Assembly: GCA_016296205.1 (NCBI GenBank)
Contig: JAEDJS010000049.1
Coordinates: 1 to 14,738 of the forward strand
Direction: 5' to 3'
DNA length: 14,738 nt
Origin: Treponema sp.
GTDB taxonomy: Bacteria > Spirochaetota > Spirochaetia > Treponematales > Treponemataceae
Made by a program: the position numbers and the translations under genes. The notes beneath the pieces were generated by a model. The model did no database searches. It worked only from the letters and a program-made list of their open reading frames with translations, and was not told where the DNA came from. Shown piece by piece: positions 1-6,422 of the stretch; position 1 is the stretch's first letter, and each line of letters starts with the position of its first letter.

Positions 1-49
1 GCGACATCCACCTTGGCAAGGTGGCGCTCTACCACTGAGCTATTTCCGC
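1..49 (-). tRNA. tRNA-Gly(GCC), truncated by the window edge
   Basis: The reverse strand starts with GCGGAAA (5' end at 49). It continues through a D arm (AGCTCAGTGGTAGAGC) and an anticodon arm with stem CCACC/GGTGG around the loop TTGCCAA, giving anticodon GCC. The T arm and 3' acceptor strand lie outside the window. The visible part is base-for-base identical to the matching part of the complete copy at 86-157, so this is a tandem duplicate. Confidence 0.93.
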
Positions 50-85
50 AAAAATGAACTGCGTATACTATATTGTTCTGCAGTA

Positions 86-157
86 AGCGGAAAACGGGAG
101 TCGGACCCGCGACATCCACCTTGGCAAGGTGGCGCTCTACCACTGAGCTATTTCCGC
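86..157 (-). tRNA. tRNA-Gly(GCC)
   Basis: A complete 72-nt cloverleaf on the reverse strand. The acceptor is GCGGAAA paired with TTTCCGC, the discriminator base is U, the anticodon stem is CCACC/GGTGG with anticodon GCC, and a T arm with GGTCCGACTCC is present. CCA is not encoded: TACTG follows the discriminator. It lies between tRNA-Leu and a second identical tRNA-Gly and is probably co-transcribed with both from the promoter near 276-304. Confidence 0.96.
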
Positions 158-168
158 AAAAAAGTTAT

Positions 169-248
169 TGCGCGAGGAGGGAGTTGAACCCTCACGCCGA
201 AGCACTAGATCCTAAGTCTAGCGTGTATGCCAGTTTCACCACTCGCGC
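169..248 (-). tRNA. tRNA-Leu(UAG)
   Basis: An 80-nt class II cloverleaf on the reverse strand. The acceptor GCGCGAG pairs with CTCGCGC and the discriminator is A, as expected for leucine. The anticodon stem is CTAGA/TCTAG with anticodon TAG, and there is a short variable arm (TGC-TTCG-GCG). CCA is not encoded. This is the promoter-proximal gene of the minus-strand Leu-Gly-Gly group. Confidence 0.96.
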
Positions 249-275
249 TAATGCTTGGTTCGCAATTACAAATAA

Positions 276-304
276 AATATATATAAAAGATAAAGTTTTG
301 TCTA
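276..304 (-). promoter_or_regulatory. Sigma-70-type promoter for the Leu-Gly-Gly tRNA group
   Basis: On the minus strand TAGACA (304-299) is followed by a 17-nt spacer and TATATT (281-276). This is 5 of 6 matches to each consensus hexamer at the ideal spacing, about 28 nt upstream of the 5' end of tRNA-Leu. The call is from sequence pattern only. Confidence 0.6.
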
Positions 305-372
305 TAGGTTTGGTAAAAAAAATCAAAGATTTTTATTTTTTTTTAAATTATTAAAAAATCTGGACTTTGCTA

Positions 373-401
373 TTGACAAAAGGTTTAGAATAAAATATAT
401 T
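373..401 (+). promoter_or_regulatory. Sigma-70-type promoter for the His-Arg-Lys tRNA group
   Basis: A perfect -35 TTGACA (373-378), a 17-nt spacer and a -10 TATATT (396-401). The expected start site near 408 lies about 11 nt before the tRNA-His 5' end. It is back to back with the minus-strand tRNA promoter. The region 305-372 between them is AT-rich and holds nothing else I recognise. Confidence 0.75.
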
Positions 402-418
402 GTAGAAGTCGATTATAT

Positions 419-491
419 GGTGCCTATAGTTCAGCGGTAGAGCGCCAGATTGTGGATCTGGTTGTCGAGGGTTCGATCCCCTCTAGGCACC
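419..491 (+). tRNA. tRNA-His(GUG)
   Basis: A cloverleaf with acceptor GTGCCTA (420-426) paired to TAGGCAC (484-490). The histidine-specific extra base pair, G-1 (419) with C73 (491), is present. The anticodon stem CCAGA/TCTGG surrounds TTGTGGA, giving anticodon GTG. CCA is not encoded. First gene of the plus-strand tRNA group. Confidence 0.97.
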
Positions 492-510
492 CTTTTTTAA
501 TTGACTGAAT

Positions 511-584
511 GCGTTCGTAGCTCAACCGGATAGAGCAACGGACTTCGAATCCGTAGGTTGCACGTTCGATTCGTGTCGGACGCA
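511..584 (+). tRNA. tRNA-Arg(UCG)
   Basis: A 74-nt cloverleaf. The acceptor GCGTTCG pairs with CGGACGC (one G-U pair), the anticodon stem ACGGA/TCCGT surrounds CTTCGAA (anticodon TCG), the T arm is CACG-TTCGATT-CGTG, and the discriminator is A584. CCA is not encoded. Nineteen nt after tRNA-His and ten before tRNA-Lys, so probably one transcript. Confidence 0.96.
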
Positions 585-594
585 ATTTATATAC

Positions 595-667
595 GGGCCA
601 TTAGCTCAGCTGGTAGAGCAACAGACTCTTAATCTGTGGGTCGCAGGTTCGATCCCTGCATGGCTCA
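595..667 (+). tRNA. tRNA-Lys(CUU)
   Basis: A 73-nt cloverleaf. The acceptor GGGCCAT (595-601) pairs with ATGGCTC (660-666), the anticodon stem ACAGA/TCTGT surrounds CTCTTAA (anticodon CTT), the T arm contains GGTTCGATCCC, and the discriminator is A667. CCA is not encoded. Last gene of the plus-strand group, directly followed by an intrinsic terminator. Confidence 0.96.
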
Positions 668-670
668 GAC

Positions 671-703
671 AAGACACTTGAATATTCAGGTGTCTTTTTT
701 TTT
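671..703 (+). terminator. Intrinsic terminator of the His-Arg-Lys tRNA operon
   Basis: Stem AGACACTTGA (672-681) and TCAGGTGTCT (686-695), ten pairs with one G-U, loop ATAT, followed by a run of nine T. The stretch 704-800 downstream is AT-rich and shows no gene. Confidence 0.9.
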
Positions 704-802
704 GTTTAAAATTTTTTTTTAAATTCAACTTGGTTCTTAAATCTTCAATATTTTATATTTCTTCCTTTTATAAAAAAAATCCTGATAATTGTAAAAAATC
801 AC

Positions 803-829
803 TAAACTAAAATTTTCAAATGCCGATGT
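803..829 (+). promoter_or_regulatory. Sigma-28 (FliA/WhiG-type) promoter of the flgN-flgK-flgL-fliW-csrA operon
   Basis: TAAA (803-806), a 15-nt spacer and GCCGATGT (822-829). This matches the known sigma-28 pattern TAAA-N15-GCCGATAA at exact spacing, with 6 of 8 positions matching in the -10 element and all four in TAAA. The expected start near 835-837 falls just before the flgN Shine-Dalgarno. This fits known late flagellar class expression. A sigma-28 gene is not in this window, so its presence is assumed. Confidence 0.75.
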
Positions 830-835
830 AAAAAT

Positions 836-840
836 GAGGA
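836..840 (+). promoter_or_regulatory. Shine-Dalgarno of flgN (decides the start)
   Basis: GAGGA lies 8 nt upstream of ATG 849. The in-frame ATG at 834 overlaps this site and would lie at or before the predicted transcript start, so 849 is the better start. Confidence 0.7.
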
Positions 841-848
841 CTAATTTT

Positions 849-1295
849 ATGGCAAATTTTGATGAAAATTTAAAGAAACAGCTTACACAGGTTATGGCAA
901 GTGAAAATGAAATTCTTGACTGCATGCTTAATGAACAGTCTTTGCTTCATGATAATGTTAAAGAACGGAACTGGGAACAGCTGGAACACAATCTTCTTCA
1001 TATAGAAGCTTTTAGCAATGCTTTTGTTGAACTTGATTCAAAACGTGAAGAAATTGCCTCTATTGATAACGATATTTACTATTCAATGGAAGTTGCTCCA
1101 TTTATGACTCAGTTAAGAAGTAAGCTTTCTAGAAGTAAAATAGAAAATGAAGCCCTCAATACTTATGTACAGACAACACAGAATTTTATTGGTGGAGTCA
1201 TTGACGCTGTAATGCCAACAAATAAAGTTTACGGTAGAAACGGATCAATAACTCAACGTCAGATAACAAGCGTTGTATTGAACAGTTATTGCTAA
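849..1295 (+). CDS. flgN: Probable FlgN-family flagellar export chaperone
   Basis: A 148-aa, soluble, mostly helical acidic protein with no signal peptide or membrane segment. The call rests on size, an all-helical heptad-rich N-terminal two thirds, the C-terminal VYGRNG (FlgN proteins commonly end in a similar Y-x-x-x-G segment), and its position directly before flgK. FlgN is known to bind the C termini of the hook-filament junction proteins FlgK and FlgL in the cytoplasm and hand them to the type III export apparatus, so its first place in an operon with both clients fits. ATG 849 is preferred over ATG 834 because a GAGGA ribosome site lies between them and the predicted sigma-28 start is at about 836. 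The flgK start follows after 15 nt. Sequence identity in this family is low, so the assignment leans on context. Confidence 0.75.
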   Translation: MANFDENLKKQLTQVMASENEILDCMLNEQSLLHDNVKERNWEQLEHNLLHIEAFSNAFVELDSKREEIASIDNDIYYSMEVAPFMTQLRSKLSRSKIENEALNTYVQTTQNFIGGVIDAVMPTNKVYGRNGSITQRQITSVVLNSYC

Positions 1296-1310
1296 GGTAG
1301 GGAGGATAAT

Positions 1311-3182
1311 ATGGCTAACTCATTTGCAGGAATTGAAATCGGAAAAAGAAGCCTTATGGCTCACTCTACACAAATCTCTACAGCTGGTCACAACATTTCC
1401 AATGCCGATGTAGAAGGATATTCACGTCAGCGTGTTCAGGTAAAAGCATTTGATCCACTTTTCAGACCAGATTTGGAAAGAGAAGAAAGACCTGGACAGA
1501 TCGGGCAGGGAACAGATATTCAGTCTGTTACACGTATTCGGGATGAACTGCTGGAAAAAAGAATTGTGGCTCAGACAAGTGATGAAACTTACTGGAAAAC
1601 AAGAGACGATTATTACGTTCAGATTGAACAGATTTACAATGAACCGGAAGATATTTCTGTTCGTTCAAACATGGATAAATTCTGGACAAGCTGGCAGGAA
1701 CTTTCACTTTACCCGGAAAATGATGCTTCAAGACAGGCTGTAATTACTCGGGGGCAGTCACTTACAAATTCAATTTCACAGCAGTACAAAGGCCTTAAGG
1801 GAATTGGAGATCAGATTGACGGCGATATTAAGGCAACAATCAGACAGGTAAACGATTATTCTGCTCAAATTGCTGCAGTTAACGGCGAAATTGTCCGCAG
1901 CAAGGCAATGGGTGACAATCCCAATGATCTTATGGACAGACGGGATTATCTTGTTGGCAAACTTTCTGAACTTATTAATGTTACAGTTGATCAGACTGAT
2001 CCTGATGAATTTATGGTTCACACAGACGGCCAGGTAATTGTACAGGGAAGTTTAAGTCGTTCAATTGAAACAGAAATTGTGCTTGACAACAACGGTTGGG
2101 GAAGAATCATCTGGAGTGATACAAAAATCGAAGCAACTTTTAAAGGCGGTTCATTGGGTGCATTGATTGGTCTTAGAGACAAGGATATTCGTGGTGAACT
2201 TCAGTCTTTGAATACTATGGCAATGAATTTTGCAGACCTTGTTAATGATGTTCACAGAAATGCCATCGGTAAAAATAATGTTACTGGTCTTGATTTTTTT
2301 GTAACTCACCCATTTGTTGAAAATACAAACGGAAATTACGATTCAACTGGAGACGGAGAATTTGATCACTCATATATTTTCCGCTTTACAGGTACAAATG
2401 CTCTTACTGCAAAAGAACAGGTTGGACTTGAAGGTGTAATGACATTAAGCGGTCCGGAAGGTGATGTTCAGGTTCCATATTTTGCTACAGATACAGTTGA
2501 TGAAGTCATAGCAAGAATTAATGACAGCAATGCAGAAGTTAAAGCTTATCTTGACAGAAATAATTCACTTGTTCTTAAGGCTTCAACTTCTCAGGATATG
2601 AACAATCCTGATTTTGTAATCCGCCATGTAGAAGACAGCGGTATGTTCCTTACAGGTTATGCTGGAATTCTTAGAGCTAGTGGTGAAGAAGGTGCTTACA
2701 GCTGGGATAAGGCTGATGCTGTTAATGCTCTTGCAGATGCACAGTTTGCAGTAAGTCCGGTACTTAATCCAGCAGAATATATTGATATTAACAGTGCAAT
2801 TAAAGGTGATATTTCCAGTGTTGCAGCAAGTTTTCCTAATACCCGTGGATTTGCAGAAACAGGTGATGGAAGTGCAGCTGTAGAAATTGCAGCAATCAGA
2901 AACACAAGTGTAATGATTGGAAGTAAACGTTCATTTGATGATTTCTTTGCTGATACAATTACAAATGCTGGTCTTAAGGGCGAACAGGCACAGAATATGC
3001 ATCTTAGCCAGAATAAAATCATGCAGGATTTAAGAGATCTTAGGGACTCAATCAGTGGCGTAAATATTGATGAAGAACTTGCAGATATTATTAAATTTCA
3101 GCACGGTTACAATGCCGCAGCAAAATTTATTACAGTACAGGACAGCCTGCTTGATACAATTATCAATCGTTTAGGTGTTTAA
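1311..3182 (+). CDS. flgK: Flagellar hook-associated protein 1 (hook-filament junction)
   Basis: A 623-aa protein with the typical rod/hook-family N terminus: the ANDVEGYSRQRV-type signature appears as GHNISNADVEGYSRQRV at about residues 26-42. The C terminus is characteristic of FlgK, with SGVNIDEELADIIKFQHGYN and then AAAKFITVQDSLLDTIINRLGV, which builds the coiled-coil D0 core. FlgK is exported by the flagellar type III system and forms the first junction ring between hook and filament, in the periplasm in spirochaetes. A strong GGGAGGA site lies 6 nt before the ATG. The length is in the usual range for spirochaetes and longer than the enterobacterial protein. An acidic loop DSTGDGEFD at residues 344-352 resembles a calcium-binding loop (see findings). 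The gene is separated from flgL by an unusual hairpin cluster. Confidence 0.96.
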   Translation: MANSFAGIEIGKRSLMAHSTQISTAGHNISNADVEGYSRQRVQVKAFDPLFRPDLEREERPGQIGQGTDIQSVTRIRDELLEKRIVAQTSDETYWKTRDDYYVQIEQIYNEPEDISVRSNMDKFWTSWQELSLYPENDASRQAVITRGQSLTNSISQQYKGLKGIGDQIDGDIKATIRQVNDYSAQIAAVNGEIVRSKAMGDNPNDLMDRRDYLVGKLSELINVTVDQTDPDEFMVHTDGQVIVQGSLSRSIETEIVLDNNGWGRIIWSDTKIEATFKGGSLGALIGLRDKDIRGELQSLNTMAMNFADLVNDVHRNAIGKNNVTGLDFFVTHPFVENTNGNYDSTGDGEFDHSYIFRFTGTNALTAKEQVGLEGVMTLSGPEGDVQVPYFATDTVDEVIARINDSNAEVKAYLDRNNSLVLKASTSQDMNNPDFVIRHVEDSGMFLTGYAGILRASGEEGAYSWDKADAVNALADAQFAVSPVLNPAEYIDINSAIKGDISSVAASFPNTRGFAETGDGSAAVEIAAIRNTSVMIGSKRSFDDFFADTITNAGLKGEQAQNMHLSQNKIMQDLRDLRDSISGVNIDEELADIIKFQHGYNAAAKFITVQDSLLDTIINRLGV

Positions 3183-3198
3183 AAATAATTTCAGGAGT

Positions 3199-3237
3199 GT
3201 AAGATAAAACCGCTAAAATAACGCGGCTTTATCTTAC
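3199..3237 (+). repeat. Hairpin 1 of the flgK-flgL gap
   Basis: Inverted repeat with arms GTAAGATAAAACCGC (3199-3213) and GCGGCTTTATCTTAC (3223-3237). Fourteen of 15 positions pair around a 9-nt loop. No T-run follows, so this is not a simple terminator. It begins 17 nt after the flgK stop codon. Confidence 0.9.
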
Positions 3238-3240
3238 CTA

Positions 3241-3259
3241 AAGTTTGCGTTGCAAACTT
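3241..3259 (+). repeat. Hairpin 2 of the flgK-flgL gap
   Basis: Perfect 8-bp arms AAGTTTGC and GCAAACTT around a GTT loop, only 3 nt after hairpin 1. No T-run follows. Confidence 0.85.
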
Positions 3260-3270
3260 ATTATTAAACT

Positions 3271-3298
3271 GCTGTTCCTCATTACATTACGGAACAGC
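3271..3298 (+). repeat. Hairpin 3 of the flgK-flgL gap
   Basis: Perfect 8-bp arms GCTGTTCC and GGAACAGC around a 12-nt loop (TCATTACATTAC). It stands 11 nt after hairpin 2 and 2 nt before hairpin 4. Confidence 0.85.
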
Positions 3299-3300
3299 GT

Positions 3301-3341
3301 AAAAAGTCAATCGATTGTTGAAACAATCTTCTTGACTTTTT
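3301..3341 (+). terminator. Hairpin 4 of the flgK-flgL gap, terminator-like
   Basis: Outer arms AAAAAGTCAA (3301-3310) and TTGACTTTTT (3332-3341), then a small internal loop and inner arms GATTGT/ACAATC around TGAA. The A-stem/T-tail form is that of an intrinsic terminator or attenuator. It ends only 13 nt before the flgL start codon and directly abuts its ribosome-binding site GGGAGGA (3344-3350), so it could affect both read-through and initiation. Confidence 0.7.
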
Positions 3342-3354
3342 ATGGGAGGAAATT

Positions 3355-4599
3355 ATGAATAGAATCAGTTCACAGCTTAACAACAATAATACTCAGAGCA
3401 ATCTCCGCCTGCAGGAAATCAAACGAGCTAATGTAGAAAATCAGATTGGAACACAGTCCCGGATTTCTCAGCTTAGAGACGCTCCTCTTGCAGCAGGACA
3501 TCTTGTTCGCTATGAAAGTTATTTGAGACGGGTAAATCAGTTTGAAAAAAATGCTGCAACTCTGGCAGATCAGTTTCAGGTTAGGGAAGGATACCTTAAT
3601 CAGAATTTGCAGATTATTCAGCGTGTCCGTGAACTTGCCATTAATGGAGCTAACGGTGTAAATACTCCTGAGGATCTTAAAATCATGAGTATTGAAGTAA
3701 ATGAACTTTTAAAAGAATTGGTTCAGAATGCAAATGCTATTGGTCCTGACGGCAACAGTCTTTTTGCAGGAACAAGTACCAAGACCCGTGCTTTTGATGT
3801 GTTTGAAGGAAGCGTTCCAGGTTCAGCAGAATCACTTATTACTCAGGTAAGATACAACGGAAATAACGAAAGCGTAAATGTTGAAGTTGACGAAAACGAA
3901 TACCTTTCATTCAATAATTCCGGAAGCAAAAATTTCTGGGCAGAAAGACAGCAGTTGATTGCCTCAAGAGATGCATCAAGCTGGCAGGCTTCTGATGATG
4001 CTAAAATTTCTGTAGACGGAAAAGTTATTGATATTAACAGCGGCGATAATGTTTATGCTCTTATTTCTAAAATCAACGGCAGTGGTGCCAGTGTTAGAGC
4101 AAGTCTGGATCCTATTACTAATGGGTTAAATCTTGAAACAACTGATGCACGTCAGCTTTGGCTTGAAGATAAAAGCGGCAGTACACTTCAGGATCTTGGT
4201 CTCATAAAAGATAATGGTCAGAAACCTCCATATAATATTGGAAACAGTGTCCGTTTAAGTGGCGGTTCACTTTTTGACGCTGTTATTGCTGTTCGCGATT
4301 CAATGTTGAACGGTGATTCCGAAAGCTTAGGTGGAAGAGTTCTTGGTGTTCTTGATAACGGATTAAAAAATCTTACAACACGACTTTCTGAAGTGGGAAG
4401 CATTTATGAAAGATGTCAGAATAATATTCAGCGCAGTACTTTAAACGAATTGAATGTTACAAAACTTGTAAGCCGTGAAGGTGATATTGATTTTACAAAA
4501 GCCGTAATCGACATGAAGAAGCTTCAGTATGTTAACCAGGCTACTATGAGCAACGCTGCAAAGATGTATTCTTCAACTTTGCTTAACTACATGAGATAA
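3355..4599 (+). CDS. flgL: Flagellar hook-associated protein 3 (hook-filament junction)
   Basis: A 414-aa flagellin-like protein. The N terminus, with MNRISSQLNNNNTQSNLRLQ and then the QIGTQSRISQLRDAPLAA segment, is FlgL-type, and a flagellin-like helix (YLNQNLQIIQRVRELAINGAN) lies at about residues 82-102. NSLFAGTSTKTRAF at about 135-148 is the usual FlgL turn into the central domain. The C-terminal helices (SREGDIDFTKAVIDMKKLQY, then ATMSNAAKMYSSTLLNYMR) complete the D0/D1 core. FlgL sits between FlgK and the filament and is exported with the help of FlgN. It starts at ATG 3355, 4 nt after GGGAGGA. fliW follows after 16 nt. Unlike other members of this operon it is preceded by a long untranslated gap, suggesting its dose may be set separately from FlgK. 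Confidence 0.95.
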   Translation: MNRISSQLNNNNTQSNLRLQEIKRANVENQIGTQSRISQLRDAPLAAGHLVRYESYLRRVNQFEKNAATLADQFQVREGYLNQNLQIIQRVRELAINGANGVNTPEDLKIMSIEVNELLKELVQNANAIGPDGNSLFAGTSTKTRAFDVFEGSVPGSAESLITQVRYNGNNESVNVEVDENEYLSFNNSGSKNFWAERQQLIASRDASSWQASDDAKISVDGKVIDINSGDNVYALISKINGSGASVRASLDPITNGLNLETTDARQLWLEDKSGSTLQDLGLIKDNGQKPPYNIGNSVRLSGGSLFDAVIAVRDSMLNGDSESLGGRVLGVLDNGLKNLTTRLSEVGSIYERCQNNIQRSTLNELNVTKLVSREGDIDFTKAVIDMKKLQYVNQATMSNAAKMYSSTLLNYMR

Positions 4600-4615
4600 T
4601 TAAGGGGATAAAAAA

Positions 4616-5059
4616 ATGCAGGTTAAAACTAAAACAATGGGTGTTATTGATGTTCCAATGGAAAACAGACTGGAGCTTCCAAGAGGACTTTTTGGTTTTG
4701 AAAAATACAGAGATTTTGCAATCGTAGAAAGTGAATATAAACCACTTTTGTGGCTTCAATCAATGGAAGATCAGAATCTCGCTTTTCTTCTTATTGACCC
4801 TTTCCTGATTTGCGATGATTATGAAGTTGATGTTGATGATAGAACTTTGGAACAAATTGGAATTACCAGTGCAGCAGATGTTGTTGTTATGGCAATTGTT
4901 ACTGTTCCAGGAGATGGAAGTCCGGTAACTGCGAACCTTCAGGGACCAATCATCATTAATAAAAAGAACCAGCAGTGCATGCAGGTTGTGCTTAACGATT
5001 CCAAGTGGACAACAAAACACAATATCATTGAAGCACTAAAAAAAAGGGGGAGTAAATAA
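4616..5059 (+). CDS. fliW: Flagellar assembly factor FliW (CsrA antagonist)
   Basis: A 147-aa protein with the FliW family signatures LPRGLFGF (21-28), PLLWLQSMEDQNLAFLLIDP (43-62) and TANLQGPIIIN (105-115). In Bacillus, FliW is known to bind CsrA at a non-RNA site and to be titrated by unexported flagellin, so flagellin mRNA is translated only when flagellin leaves the cell. The same partners are encoded here: csrA overlaps the fliW stop by one base (TAATG), and two flaB genes lie 6 kb away. AAGGGGA lies about 7 nt before the ATG. Its position after flgL matches the flgK-flgL-fliW-csrA order found in many spirochaetes and clostridia. Confidence 0.97.
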   Translation: MQVKTKTMGVIDVPMENRLELPRGLFGFEKYRDFAIVESEYKPLLWLQSMEDQNLAFLLIDPFLICDDYEVDVDDRTLEQIGITSAADVVVMAIVTVPGDGSPVTANLQGPIIINKKNQQCMQVVLNDSKWTTKHNIIEALKKRGSK

Positions 5060-5280
5060 TGCTTATTCTCTCAAGAAAAGTTGATGAAAAAATTGTAATC
5101 GGAAACGAAATTACAATTACGATTATTGATATTAAGGGCGACCAGGTAAAAATCGGTGTTGATGCTCCAAAAAATGTTAAAGTTTTCCGCCAGGAAGTTT
5201 ATGATGAAATCCAGATGGAAAACAAACTTGCTGCAACAACTGGGGACCTTAAAGATCTTGGAAAGCAGCTGGGATTGTAA
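5059..5280 (+). CDS. csrA: RNA-binding translational regulator CsrA
   Basis: A 73-aa protein starting MLILSRKVDEKIVIG with the five-strand CsrA core. The RNA-contacting residues Leu4, Arg6 and Arg44 are all present. Position 43, often His, is Phe here (KVFRQEVYDEI). The protein has the extended C-terminal helix and tail typical of FliW-partnered CsrA; the shorter enterobacterial tail is different. CsrA homodimers bind GGA motifs, best in hairpin loops, and block ribosome access. The start overlaps the fliW stop (TAATG) and has a strong AGGGGGAG site, which implies coupled translation at similar levels. The likely target in the window is the flaB leader at 13321-13466. The gene ends 3 nt from the convergent tsaB stop without a visible terminator. 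Confidence 0.97.
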   Translation: MLILSRKVDEKIVIGNEITITIIDIKGDQVKIGVDAPKNVKVFRQEVYDEIQMENKLAATTGDLKDLGKQLGL

Positions 5281-5283
5281 CTT

Positions 5284-5970
5284 TTATTCAGCGGATTTAT
5301 TTTTTTCTAGAACAATTTCGGCTTCGCTTTTTCTAAGGTAAACAGGACCTTCATATTCTGCGCAGGGTTCTTTTTTATCTGCAATCATTTTTTCTGCTAT
5401 CTGGAAAAGGCTTTCGGTGCAGTCACTTTTAAAATCAAAATAATGAATTCCATAAAGTGGAGTTTTGTCTTTTACCATATTTACAAAAATATCTGCATCA
5501 GGCCCAACTACCAGAACGTCGTTTTCCGGATCAATCTGGTTAAGAATTTCATCGATTGAACTGTCTGCTTCTTCTGTTACTTTATTTCCCCGAACATAAA
5601 AGCAATTGTAGAACTGTTCTTTATTGCCAAAAATTACGCTTAATACATTTTCTATTGCTGAATCATAAGGCATTGCATATGCATCAAGTGTGCTCACACC
5701 GTAAATTGGAGTTTTGTTTGATATTTCCAGTGCTTTTAATGCAGAAAGACCCAGTCTCAATCCTGTAAAGCTTCCGGGTCCTATTGTAATTGTGGTATAG
5801 TCAAGATCTTTGGCAGAAATATCTAATTCTCTAAGTACACTGTCTATTGCAGGAAGAAGTTTTTCGCTTTGCTTCATTCCAATATCGTAAGTAGTTTTTA
5901 CAACTCTATGGTCGTCTTTTGCTGCAACGGTAAGTCTTGTTACTGCACAGTCTATTGCAAGTGCTTTCAT
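5284..5970 (-). CDS. tsaB: tRNA threonylcarbamoyladenosine synthesis protein TsaB
   Basis: A 228-aa member of the ASKHA fold family. The N terminus MKALAIDCAVTRLTVAA is the first nucleotide-binding strand pair, and the diagnostic GPGSFTGLRLG is at residues 64-74. TsaB is known to form a dimeric platform with TsaD and to assemble with TsaE to transfer threonylcarbamoyl to A37 of ANN-decoding tRNAs (t6A), in the cytoplasm. TsaD and TsaC are not in the window. The ATG overlaps the tsaE stop by one base (TAATG), so the two subunits are probably translationally coupled. It is the last gene of the fliD operon and faces csrA tail to tail. Confidence 0.96.
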   Translation of the reverse strand: MKALAIDCAVTRLTVAAKDDHRVVKTTYDIGMKQSEKLLPAIDSVLRELDISAKDLDYTTITIGPGSFTGLRLGLSALKALEISNKTPIYGVSTLDAYAMPYDSAIENVLSVIFGNKEQFYNCFYVRGNKVTEEADSSIDEILNQIDPENDVLVVGPDADIFVNMVKDKTPLYGIHYFDFKSDCTESLFQIAEKMIADKKEPCAEYEGPVYLRKSEAEIVLEKNKSAE

Positions 5971-6422
5971 TATTTATTCTCCAGTTTGATTTCCTGGTAT
6001 GGCCAGTTGATCAGTTCAATTGTTCTTGTACTGTCCTCATTTGGTGTTATCTGAACAGTAATAGTTTTTTTGGGAAGTTCACTTTGAATTTTTTCACTCC
6101 ATTCAATAATGCTTACTCCATTACCATAAATAAGATCATCAACTCCAAGGTTTATAAAATCTTCTGCATTATCAAGCCGGTAAACATCCATGTGATAAAG
6201 TGGCATTTTTGCCCCTTCATATTCGCTGATTATACAGAATGTGGGACTTGTAATATTGTCTGTTACTCCAAGAGCTTTAGCAATTCCTTTTGTTATTGTT
6301 GTTTTCCCGGCTGCAAGAGTTCCCCTCATTGCAAGAACATCGCCAGGTTTAAGCATTGCTCCAAGAATTTCTCCTAAAGTAATTGTTTCTTCGCTTGAAT
6401 GGGTAGTTAATTTTAAGTTCAA
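5970..6422 (-). CDS. tsaE: tRNA threonylcarbamoyladenosine synthesis ATPase TsaE
   Basis: A 150-aa P-loop ATPase with Walker A GTLAAGKTT (34-42), SPTF (59-62), the HMDVYRL segment (77-83) and IIEWSE (105-110), all in family order. TsaE hydrolyses ATP to recycle the TsaBD complex in t6A synthesis. The usual Walker A of the family is GDLGAGKT; here Asp and Gly are replaced by Thr and Ala, but the GxxxxGKT frame is intact. The start codon is TTG (6422-6420): GAAGGTG (6436-6430) lies 7 nt upstream, and the TTG overlaps the TGA stop of the preceding gene, which supports translational coupling. No better ATG exists before the P-loop. Confidence 0.95.
   Translation of the reverse strand: MNLKLTTHSSEETITLGEILGAMLKPGDVLAMRGTLAAGKTTITKGIAKALGVTDNITSPTFCIISEYEGAKMPLYHMDVYRLDNAEDFINLGVDDLIYGNGVSIIEWSEKIQSELPKKTITVQITPNEDSTRTIELINWPYQEIKLENK

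Noticed and set aside
73..354. Open frame of 93 codons on the plus strand
   Set aside because: It runs antisense through tRNA-Gly and tRNA-Leu. The tRNA structures explain the sequence and there is no ribosome site.
834..848. Upstream ATG for flgN adding MRTNF
   Set aside because: The GAGGA ribosome site lies within this stretch and the predicted sigma-28 start is at about 836, so ATG 849 is the better start.
5937..6377. Plus-strand open frame of 146 codons
   Set aside because: Antisense to tsaE and the start of tsaB, rich in Cys and Phe as shadow frames of this AT-rich DNA are, with no ribosome site.
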